Positions 8,826 through 16,209 of a stretch of DNA of 42,782 bases are shown piece by piece. Position numbers and translations under genes: made by a program. This DNA is from Cytophagales bacterium (GTDB lineage Bacteria; Bacteroidota; Bacteroidia; Cytophagales; Cyclobacteriaceae). The stretch spans positions 1 to 42,782 of the forward strand of contig JAKSDO010000154.1 of the NCBI GenBank assembly GCA_022360055.1, written 5' to 3'. The notes under the pieces are model-generated. The model did no database searches, had not been told where the DNA came from, and worked only from the letters and a program-made list of their open reading frames with translations. Within the stretch, counting starts at the first letter, position 1, and each line of letters begins with the position of its first letter.

Positions 8826-9431
8826 TTATTCCATTTCCACTCTTAATCTCTTAATGGATTTGTATATCAGATTCCTGGCTGACTTCACATTACTAAATCC
8901 CATGATATCAGCAATTTGACGGTATGAAAAGTCTTCGACATAAAAATAGTGCAACAGCTCATTCTGCTTATTCGAAAGCCTGGAAAGCGCTTTTTGCAGT
9001 TTCATTTTATTTTCTTCCTCGATCTGGCTATTGATGATCTTAGCTTCAAATGAAACCTCAATATTGAATTGGTACTCGGAACCCAGCGCGTGAATTATAG
9101 GTATTTTTTGACTTTTCTTCAATACGCCCAGCAATTTAAATCTCAGCGCTTTAAATAAGTAGGGCTTTATGGAATCCGTACTTTTCAGATTTTTGCTTTT
9201 CCTTAAATCGATAAACAACTCCTGAATGCAATCCTTAACGGTTTCCCCATCCCGGCAAAATCGAATCCCGTATTGGTAGAGATCATGTATATGCGTCTTG
9301 TAGATAAAACCAAAGGCGCCCTCATGCCCTTTTTTAAATAGATCCCATACTTCCTTATCGCTCTTTTGATTCAGATCAAACGCTGCTTCCTTTTCAATGC
9401 GTTCCCGGGAATATGCGAATTCTTTTTTCAA
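8826..9431 (-). CDS. ECF RNA polymerase sigma factor, SusCD-associated, locus 1
   Basis: A 201-codon frame with sigma-70 region 2 at about residues 27-90 (VWDLFKKGHEGAFGFIYKTH, with DCIQELFIDLRKSK later) and region 4 at about 145-198 (LSNKQNELLHYFYVEDFSYR, then QIADIMGFSNVKSARNLI), the helix-turn-helix for -35 recognition. No ATG occurs at the 5' end. The only plausible starts are TTG at 9431 or the ATT before it, and an in-frame TAA lies four codons further up (9443-9441). That TAA ends an ASPIC/UnbV relic in the same frame, so the original start or promoter may have been lost or remodelled. The gene lies 129 nt upstream of the FecR-type gene. It is expected to activate the susCD operon when released by its anti-sigma partner. 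Confidence 0.9.
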   Translation of the reverse strand: MKKEFAYSRERIEKEAAFDLNQKSDKEVWDLFKKGHEGAFGFIYKTHIHDLYQYGIRFCRDGETVKDCIQELFIDLRKSKNLKSTDSIKPYLFKALRFKLLGVLKKSQKIPIIHALGSEYQFNIEVSFEAKIINSQIEEENKMKLQKALSRLSNKQNELLHYFYVEDFSYRQIADIMGFSNVKSARNLIYKSIKRLRVEME

Positions 9432-9440
9432 AATTTTACT

Positions 9441-9731
9441 TTATATAAAAGCTCCAAAATACAAAGCAATAAACCAAATGATCAGCGTATTTTTTTGCCA
9501 AAATGAATCGTTTAATCGTTCGTTAACTTCGATCAACCGATTTGCTGCGACATCATACATGGTTTGTACACCTCCGCCCATCCATCTCACGATCACGGCA
9601 TCTGCTACCGGAGCATTTTTCATACCGAAGTGCGCAATTGTGCTGTTCTGAGATTCATGGCTTGAACCTCCTTCAATCAAGGCCATCCATATATATCTGC
9701 TTGTGCGAGCTATTCCAGTCATTTCAACCAT
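9441..9731 (-). pseudogene. ASPIC/UnbV domain fragment (relic of an FG-GAP/CRTAC1-like secreted protein)
   Basis: A 96-codon frame whose first ~68 residues match the ASPIC/UnbV domain pattern: a GGSSHESQNSTIAHFGM core, then VADAVIVRWMGGGVQTMYDV and NRLIEVNE. In complete proteins this domain is the C-terminal end of a long FG-GAP/VCBS beta-propeller. Here a stop lies three codons before the first ATG and no propeller coding is seen upstream. After VNE the frame runs into an unrelated hydrophobic tail (LIIWFIALYFGAFI) that stops 9 nt before the sigma factor. I read it as the 3' remnant of a deleted gene. A small expressed protein is possible but unlikely, since there is no signal peptide. Confidence 0.6.
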
Positions 9732-10171
9732 TGATCTTCAGTAGAATTAACCTCTATTTTTATCTACAGGAATTTAAGAAATACGAAATGCGTACTTGAT
9801 ACCGGTACACGATTACTTCGCCAATATTGTAGATTTAATCATTTTATCAAAATAATTCAATCCATTCGTATTTATCCGCCAGATCCCGACAATTGCTAAA
9901 GATCCAGATCGAACAAGATGTGGATTTAGCCGCTTCCGCTTAAAAAAGTATCGCCGACAGGGGCGGATACGTCCGGAACTTGAACCGGAAAGAATTCCGT
10001 ATACCGGAAAACATCCGGATATCTTTGGACGAGGCCCGATACCCTTTTAAAAGAAAATGCGCCTAACGGTATGGACACAAATAAGACCGGTAGTCATTAA
10101 ATTCGACTTATGAGACTTTTGTCATATTTCAAATAAATAATAATTCATAATTTTGACTTAAATTATTGAAA
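9732..10171. other. 440-nt intergenic region between divergent blocks, no gene found
   Basis: This gap separates the minus-strand sigma-factor block from the plus-strand efflux operon and should hold promoters for both. Short open stretches exist on the plus strand around 9,850-10,060, but none has a start, a length or a similarity I can support. A Bacteroidota-type -7 element (TAATTTTG, consensus TAnnTTTG) lies at 10148-10155, about 16 nt before the ATG of the first plus-strand gene. A TTTG lies at 10118-10121, but the 26-nt spacing is longer than the usual about 19-21 nt. Confidence 0.5.
10148..10155 (+). promoter_or_regulatory. Possible Bacteroidota -7 promoter element for the efflux operon
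   Basis: TAATTTTG matches the Bacteroidota -7 consensus TAnnTTTG exactly and lies just upstream of the first gene of the efflux operon. The best upstream -33-like TTTG (10118-10121) is 26 nt away, so the match is partial. Chance occurrence in this AT-rich gap is quite possible. Confidence 0.3.
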
Positions 10172-10558
10172 ATGGGAAAAGGCTTCGCATATTTTCTGCT
10201 CACCTGCGCGCTCGTATTGGTTCTGGGGCATTCTATACTGCCTCACAATCATATGGAAGGGGAGTATGCCGAATGCGAAATAAGAGCGACAAAAGATCTT
10301 AGCATTGCCGACATATTAAAACTTGCGCTCGCTCATAATCTTGGAGCAAATCATCTCGAGGAGTTTAAGAATTGCAAGAAACTCGAATTCACAAAAACGC
10401 AAGACTTCATGCAATTCACCTTCACGCATGAATGCATTGATCCGGAAGAGGTCAATGTTCTGAAAAATGAAAAGGGAGAAAACAATGCGTTACCGGTCAT
10501 ACCCATTGAAGTTATCATCTGCGATAACCCTCTGCGAGCTCCCCCCTGTTTGATATAG
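10172..10558 (+). CDS. Small exported His-containing protein heading a metal-efflux operon
   Basis: A 128-residue protein from the ATG at 10172; a TTG two codons upstream is the alternative. It has an N-terminal hydrophobic segment (FAYFLLTCALVLVLGHSIL) followed directly by a PHNHMEG motif. Later come an H-x-L-G-A-N-H region and Cys/His pairs (about residues 40-80) that could bind a soft metal. Short proteins with a membrane or signal segment followed by an HxxPHxH-like motif are often encoded before RND metal pumps in Bacteroidota. I do not recognise a characterised family. The stop is 78 nt before the cusA-like start on the same strand, which suggests one operon. A role as periplasmic metal sensor or chaperone is inference from the motif and position. 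Confidence 0.75.
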   Translation: MGKGFAYFLLTCALVLVLGHSILPHNHMEGEYAECEIRATKDLSIADILKLALAHNLGANHLEEFKNCKKLEFTKTQDFMQFTFTHECIDPEEVNVLKNEKGENNALPVIPIEVIICDNPLRAPPCLI

Positions 10559-10572
10559 CTTATATATAAGCT
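10557..10572. repeat. 16-bp perfect palindrome between the small His protein and the efflux pump gene
   Basis: AGCTTATATATAAGCT is a perfect inverted repeat with no spacer, overlapping the TAG stop of the upstream gene. It could be a dimeric-regulator operator or simply a hairpin in the mRNA. No regulator gene is adjacent, so this is only noted. Confidence 0.35.
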
Positions 10573-10636
10573 CTACTGAAACTCGTATTCCATTTCGAGT
10601 TCATCCATTCATCTTTAATCTCAATTTTATTCAGCC

Positions 10637-13600
10637 ATGATTGAACGAATCGTATCGTTTAGCATAAAAAATAAACTTATAATCCTACTGTTTGTGCTTG
10701 CACTGGTAGGATGGGGGATTTATTCGCTCACCCGGATACCGTTGGGCACTGTGCCGGATATTACCAACAACCAGGTCCAGGTCATAACCACTTCAAGAAA
10801 CCTTGCGACAGAAGATATTGAGCAATTCATCACCTATCCTATTGAATTGGAAATGGGGAATCTACCCGGAGTTCAAGAAATTCGTTCGATTTCAAAATTC
10901 GGGCTGTCAGTGGTAACTATCATTTTCGACGATGCGTTGGGGACCTACCTCCCCAGGCAGTTAATCGCTGAGAAAATAAAATCAGCCGGCGAACAGATCC
11001 CTGAACAGTACGGGACTCCTGAAATGGGACCAATTTCCACAGGGCTTGGAGAAATCTATCAATATATCCTGGATGTGAAGCCCGGATATGACAGTGTTTA
11101 TTCCACGATGGATTTACGAACTATTCAGGATTGGATTGTAAAACGTCAGTTGGTCGGCATTCCGGGAGTTGTTGAAGTAAATACCTGGGGAGGGTATTTG
11201 AAACAATACGAAGTTGCTGTTCAGCCGGAAAGACTTCAGGCACTTGATGTGTCGATTTACGAGGTATTCTCAGCCCTCGAAGGTAATAATGAAAATGCCG
11301 GCGGAGGATATATTGAGAAATACCAGGAAAGCTATTTTGTACGGGGTGAAGGAATGATTCAAGGCATCTCTGATATTGAAAATATTGTAGTGAAAACAGC
11401 CGGAAATGTCCCGGTGCTCATCAGGGATATCGGCAAAGTTCGAATGGGACATGCCAATCGGTTCGGTGCCATTACCGCCAATGGAACGGGAGAAAAAGTG
11501 ATGGGGCAGATCATGATGTTAAAAGGCGAAAACTCCGGCAAGGTCATCCGGGCAGTGAAAGAACGCATCGCTGAAGTTCAGGAAACGTTGCCGGCAGGCA
11601 TTTATATTAATCCGTTTCTGGAAAGAACCGAATTGATTGAAAAAACGACATTTACAGTCGCAGAAAACCTTCTTTTGGGAGCTTTGATCGTAATCTTTGT
11701 CGTAGTCGTGCTTCTTGGAGATTTCAGATCGGGTCTGATTGTCGCTTCTATAATTCCGCTCTCCTTATTGTTCTCCATCGGTTTCATGAACCTATTTGGC
11801 ATCACGGCCAATTTGATGAGCCTCGGAGCCATCGATTTTGGAATCATTATCGACGGGGCGGTGATCATTGTCGAATTTGTGCTTTATAAATTTACAAGCC
11901 AAAAGAGCGGCCTGTTACGTCTTCGGGGCAACGAACTCCAATCGGCCAAGGATGAAATCACCGAAGGCGCTTCCAAACGAATGATGAAATCTGCTTTTTT
12001 TGGACAGATCATAATTCTTATCGTATTCCTTCCCATTCTGTCTTTATCTGGTATTGAAGGCAAGATGTTTAAGCCGATGGCAATGTCGTTCAGCTTTGCC
12101 CTGATCGGGGCAATCCTCCTGTGCCTTACGTATGTGCCCGCTCTTTCCGCTCTGATCCTCAAACCGGGCAAACATGACAAGCCCAATTTGTCTGATGTAA
12201 TAATGGGATTTATTCAAAAACTCTACGCCCCTACCCTGGCCGTGGCCATAAATCGTAAAAAGACCGTGTTGGGATTGGCATTTTCATTACTCGGATTGAG
12301 CATATTCACTTTTACCAAAATGGGTGGAGAATTTCTTCCTACTCTGGATGAAGGGGATTACGTAGTTCAACCGGTGCTTCGGCCCGGCACCTCCCTCTCC
12401 GAAACCATCGATTTTTGCACAAAGATTGAGTCAATCCTGCTCGATAATTTTCCGGAAGTAAGCCAGGTGGCTTCAAGAATCGGAGCGGCTGAAGTGCCGA
12501 CAGATCCAATGTCGATGGAAATGTCCGATATTATTATTCGCCTGAAGCCGAAATCGGAATGGGTAAGTGCAGATACAAAAGAGGAACTGGCTGACAAGAT
12601 GAAAGAAGCCATGTCCGTTTTCCCTGGAGTAGAGTTTGAATTTACCCAACCCATTGAAATGCGGTTCAATGAATTGATCACCGGTGTAAGGGCCGATTTG
12701 GCAATAAAAATCTATGGGGAAGACCTACATTTACTTTATGATCTGGCGACGAAGATTCGATCGCTGATTGCCGGTGTGCAAGGAGCTTCGGATATCAGTG
12801 TGGAACAAATCGTGGGACTTCCTCAAATGAGCGTTTCTTACGACAGGCAAAGGCTTGCGCAATACGGATTAAATGTTTCGGACATCAACGACCACATTCG
12901 CATGGCTTTTGCCGGTAAAACGGCCAGTACGGTCTTTGAGGGAGAAAAACGGTTTGATCTCGTAATCCGATACGATAATCTCAATCGAGCATCGATTGAA
13001 AATCTGGAGGAGCTGATGATTGATTTGCCTATGGGAAACCGCATTCCATTACTCGAAGTTGCCGACATCGGTATAAAGAGAGGTCCCGCTCAGATTTCCA
13101 GAGATAACACCCGAAGGAGAATTGTGATCGGCATTAATGTACGGAAAAGAGACATCGAATCGCTGGTCGATGAAATCCGGGGCATAATCGAATCAAACAT
13201 CCGGCTTCCCTCGGGGTATAGCATTTCCTATGGCGGACAATTTGAAAATCTACAAAATGCCAAAGATCGATTGATGGTTGCGGTACCTATCGCACTGATC
13301 CTTATCTTTATTTTACTCTATTTTACATTCAGATCGATCACTGAAGCACTTTTGATTTATTCTGCAATCCCACTGGCAGCCATCGGGGGGGTGTTCCTGC
13401 TCTGGTTCAGGGATATGCCATTCAGCATTTCGGCCGGAGTTGGGTTTATTGCGCTTTTTGGTATAGCGACGCTCAACGGTATTGTACTGATCAGTTATTT
13501 CAATGAGCTAAAAAACAAAGGGGTTTCGGATATAAAAGAAAGAGTTTTGAAAGGGACAAAATCAAGATTAAGACCCGTACTGCTGACTGCAACCGCTGCG

Positions 13601-14977
13601 GCTATGGGATTTTTTCCAATGGCCTTATCCAACTCTGCCGGAGCAGAGGTACAACGGCCGCTGGCTACCGTAGTGATCGGCGGATTAATTACGTCCACCT
13701 TGCTGACCCTGGTGGTACTTCCCGTAATTTATATGGTTGTATATCAGAAACCCGAAAAGAAAATCTCAATTGCACCCGGACTAAAAATGCTATTATTCTT
13801 ATGTACATTTCTCGTAATTCAATCATACTCAAGTGCCCAGGAATATAAAATTTCACTTGATCAGGCCATAGGCCTTGCCCGGCAAAACAACCTCGAACTT
13901 GCAAATGCTGCGTTAAATGTAGACAATCAAAAGGCCCTGGTGAAAACCGCATGGGCATTGGGGGCAACCGAGCTGTCCTATGGCTATGGTCAGATAAATA
14001 CCGGTATGGACGATTACTTGTGGAACATCAAACAGGATTTTGGAACGCCCCTTCATCAATCCTCATTGTCGAACTATATGAAACTCATGGTTGAAAAAAG
14101 TGAAGCCGAGCGGGTGTTGATCCTGCGAAAAATCGAATTGGAAACCAGCCTGGCATTTTACGAATTGGTCTGGAGAAAACACCGCTATAAACTTATTGAA
14201 CGCGACTTTAAGCAATATGAACGGGCAACAAAAATCGCTGACTTAAAGTATCAGTCCGGCGAAAGCAATTTGTTGTCAAAGGTAATGATGGAAGCAAAAT
14301 ACGAAGACTTGAGATTAATGCTTCAGCAAGCCGATGCAGATAGGATAGCTTCCCGGGAAAACCTTATGAAAATATTACTTGCGGATACTTTATACAGCAC
14401 TGCATTGGATTCACTGAGCAAGATCAAACTTGATTTTAAGTTGGGTCGTTTGAATGAACCCTATGAAAATTCCGCGCTCTTAACCTTTCTAAATAAAGGT
14501 CTTAAGACCTCGGAACAGAACGTCAGAGTTCAAAAGTCAACCCTCAGTCCCGGCCTTGGCGTAGGCTACTTCAATCAGTCCATAGACAAGATCGGTGGAT
14601 TTAGCGGCTGGGAGGTGAGGCTTAGTTTTCCACTTTGGGCACGCCCAAATTCCGGCAAGATCCAATCTGCAGTCATTCAAAATCAAATATTTCGCAATGT
14701 GTATCATCTGCAAAAACATCGCATGATGCGCGATCTTACGGTATTGAACAAACAGCGGAATACACTGATAGACAAGCTTGAGACGTACGAAAATGTCTCG
14801 TTGAGAAATGCGGAATTGATCCTTGAAAATGCGGATTTGCTTTATCGAAACGGAGAAATAGAATACCTCGAATATATAAGGAGCGTAGGGCAAGCCATCA
14901 GCATGAAACTCAGTTACCTTGACAATCTGCATGAATACAATACCGTAACCTTGAAAATGAATTACTTAGTGAAATAA
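10637..14977 (+). CDS. CusA/CzcA-family heavy-metal RND pump fused to a TolC-like outer-membrane factor
   Basis: 1446 residues. The first ~1050 form a complete HAE-RND pump: N-terminal TM1 (IILLFVLALVGWGIYSL), the LGTVPDITNNQVQV segment, porter domains, and the proton-relay motif DFGIIIDGAVIIVE at about 400-413 with Asp400, Asp406 and Glu413. It has twelve expected membrane helices ending near LLTLVVLPVIYMVVYQ. Then residues 1051-1067 (MLLFLCTFLVIQSYSSA) look like a signal peptide with a cleavage site before QEY. It is followed by about 379 residues of outer-membrane-factor coiled-coil sequence (LDQAIGLARQNNLELANAAL, later LAFYELVWRKHRYKLIERDF). Such cusA-cusC-type fusions recur in Bacteroidota. 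Since an inner-membrane pump and an outer-membrane channel cannot easily stay one chain, internal processing after Ala1067 is likely. The exported metal (Cu/Ag or Co/Zn/Cd) cannot be assigned with certainty. The adaptor gene starts 7 nt downstream. Confidence 0.93.
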   Translation: MIERIVSFSIKNKLIILLFVLALVGWGIYSLTRIPLGTVPDITNNQVQVITTSRNLATEDIEQFITYPIELEMGNLPGVQEIRSISKFGLSVVTIIFDDALGTYLPRQLIAEKIKSAGEQIPEQYGTPEMGPISTGLGEIYQYILDVKPGYDSVYSTMDLRTIQDWIVKRQLVGIPGVVEVNTWGGYLKQYEVAVQPERLQALDVSIYEVFSALEGNNENAGGGYIEKYQESYFVRGEGMIQGISDIENIVVKTAGNVPVLIRDIGKVRMGHANRFGAITANGTGEKVMGQIMMLKGENSGKVIRAVKERIAEVQETLPAGIYINPFLERTELIEKTTFTVAENLLLGALIVIFVVVVLLGDFRSGLIVASIIPLSLLFSIGFMNLFGITANLMSLGAIDFGIIIDGAVIIVEFVLYKFTSQKSGLLRLRGNELQSAKDEITEGASKRMMKSAFFGQIIILIVFLPILSLSGIEGKMFKPMAMSFSFALIGAILLCLTYVPALSALILKPGKHDKPNLSDVIMGFIQKLYAPTLAVAINRKKTVLGLAFSLLGLSIFTFTKMGGEFLPTLDEGDYVVQPVLRPGTSLSETIDFCTKIESILLDNFPEVSQVASRIGAAEVPTDPMSMEMSDIIIRLKPKSEWVSADTKEELADKMKEAMSVFPGVEFEFTQPIEMRFNELITGVRADLAIKIYGEDLHLLYDLATKIRSLIAGVQGASDISVEQIVGLPQMSVSYDRQRLAQYGLNVSDINDHIRMAFAGKTASTVFEGEKRFDLVIRYDNLNRASIENLEELMIDLPMGNRIPLLEVADIGIKRGPAQISRDNTRRRIVIGINVRKRDIESLVDEIRGIIESNIRLPSGYSISYGGQFENLQNAKDRLMVAVPIALILIFILLYFTFRSITEALLIYSAIPLAAIGGVFLLWFRDMPFSISAGVGFIALFGIATLNGIVLISYFNELKNKGVSDIKERVLKGTKSRLRPVLLTATAAAMGFFPMALSNSAGAEVQRPLATVVIGGLITSTLLTLVVLPVIYMVVYQKPEKKISIAPGLKMLLFLCTFLVIQSYSSAQEYKISLDQAIGLARQNNLELANAALNVDNQKALVKTAWALGATELSYGYGQINTGMDDYLWNIKQDFGTPLHQSSLSNYMKLMVEKSEAERVLILRKIELETSLAFYELVWRKHRYKLIERDFKQYERATKIADLKYQSGESNLLSKVMMEAKYEDLRLMLQQADADRIASRENLMKILLADTLYSTALDSLSKIKLDFKLGRLNEPYENSALLTFLNKGLKTSEQNVRVQKSTLSPGLGVGYFNQSIDKIGGFSGWEVRLSFPLWARPNSGKIQSAVIQNQIFRNVYHLQKHRMMRDLTVLNKQRNTLIDKLETYENVSLRNAELILENADLLYRNGEIEYLEYIRSVGQAISMKLSYLDNLHEYNTVTLKMNYLVK

Positions 14978-14984
14978 TTGATCA

Positions 14985-16127
14985 ATGAAAACCATTAAAT
15001 ATATAATCCCGGTCGTTTTTTTGATCTTCGCATGTGCGGGGAAAGACAACCATTCATTCGACAGTGAAACCAAAGCGCCTGAATCAAAAGTTATCGCACT
15101 TTCCTTGAAGCAAGTGGAAACGATCAAACTGCAATTTGGGAAAATAGCCAGAAGAAATCTTTCCAATACGGTAAAAGCCAACGGTTATTTGGATGTGCCC
15201 CCGCAAAGTAAAGCAGTTATCAGTCCGATGATAACCGGATATGTGAGAAAAGTAAACTTTTTATTGGGAGATGATGTAAAAAAAGGGCAGATCATGGCCG
15301 AGCTTGAAAGTATGGAATACATCGATTTGCAACAGCAGTATATGGAGTTAAAATCGCATCTCATCTACCTGAAAGAAGATTACGGGAGGCAAAAACTATT
15401 GAGGGAGCAGGATGCAGTGTCCATGAAGAAATTCCTGAAAGCAGAGGTAGATTTAAATGTGGCAAATTCTACACTCGAAGCTTTAATTACAAAGCTGAAA
15501 CTATTGGGCAATGATATCAATGAATTGAATGAAGGGAAGATCCAGTCCAGGATTTTATTGAGAGCTCCACTGTCCGGAAGTGTTAATAAATTGAGTGCGC
15601 GAATCGGAAAACATGTCGACCCTCATGAAGAAATCTATGAATTGACAAATACGGACCATCTTCATCTCGAATTGAGCGTTTATGAAAGAGACGTTCCCAA
15701 AATTAAAAAAGGGCAAAAAGTTCGATTCAAACTGCCCAGCCTGGAACACCGGGAATTTGAGGGAGAAGTTTACCTCGTGGGCAAAAATCTGTCTGAAGAA
15801 AAAAGATCAATCAATGTCCATGTCCATTTTGATGACAAACAGGCAGATTTTTCGGTTGGAATGTATGGCACGGCCTCCATAGCCATCGATGAAAGCTCAA
15901 CTTTTTCGGTCCCTGCCAGAGCCGTTGTGGTCGACGGTTCTGAAAAGTTTATTTTCAGAGTTGTAAACTCAACGGAAGATCGGCGCTCCTTTGAAAAAAT
16001 TAAGATCTCAACAGGAACGGAAGCTGATGGGTATGTGGAATTATTGAACCTCAACGGCGATCTTTCGGAGAAGGACCAAATTGTTGTCAACGGAGCGTTT
16101 TATTTGCTAAATGCCTCCGGTGGATAA
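14985..16127 (+). CDS. CusB/CzcB-type periplasmic adaptor (membrane fusion) lipoprotein
   Basis: A 380-residue HlyD/CusB-family adaptor. The signal peptide ends in LIFAC, giving lipidated Cys17. The biotinyl-lipoyl half-motifs flank a coiled-coil hairpin: VISPMITGYVRKVNFLLGDD and ILLRAPLSGSVNKL on either side of about residues 105-185. Beta-barrel (LELSVYERDVPKIKKGQKVR) and membrane-proximal domains follow (VPARAVVVDGSEKFIF). Such adaptors bridge the RND pump to the outer-membrane factor and can hand metal to the pump. The start is 7 nt after the pump stop, so the two are translationally close in one operon. No Met-rich N-terminal metal site like that of E. coli CusB is visible, so the metal is open. 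It is the last gene of the plus-strand block and converges with the minus-strand gene that ends at 16210. Confidence 0.93.
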   Translation: MKTIKYIIPVVFLIFACAGKDNHSFDSETKAPESKVIALSLKQVETIKLQFGKIARRNLSNTVKANGYLDVPPQSKAVISPMITGYVRKVNFLLGDDVKKGQIMAELESMEYIDLQQQYMELKSHLIYLKEDYGRQKLLREQDAVSMKKFLKAEVDLNVANSTLEALITKLKLLGNDINELNEGKIQSRILLRAPLSGSVNKLSARIGKHVDPHEEIYELTNTDHLHLELSVYERDVPKIKKGQKVRFKLPSLEHREFEGEVYLVGKNLSEEKRSINVHVHFDDKQADFSVGMYGTASIAIDESSTFSVPARAVVVDGSEKFIFRVVNSTEDRRSFEKIKISTGTEADGYVELLNLNGDLSEKDQIVVNGAFYLLNASGG

Positions 16128-16209
16128 GCCCATAGAGGCGATCAATCTTCTTCCATATGGGATTTATTTAGACCGAACTGCACGATGTCAGGAAAAGTGC
16201 GGCACTCGC

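Noticed and set aside
14537-14932. 131-codon minus-strand frame
   Set aside because: It lies inside the TolC-like part of the fused pump gene in antisense, with no recognisable domain.
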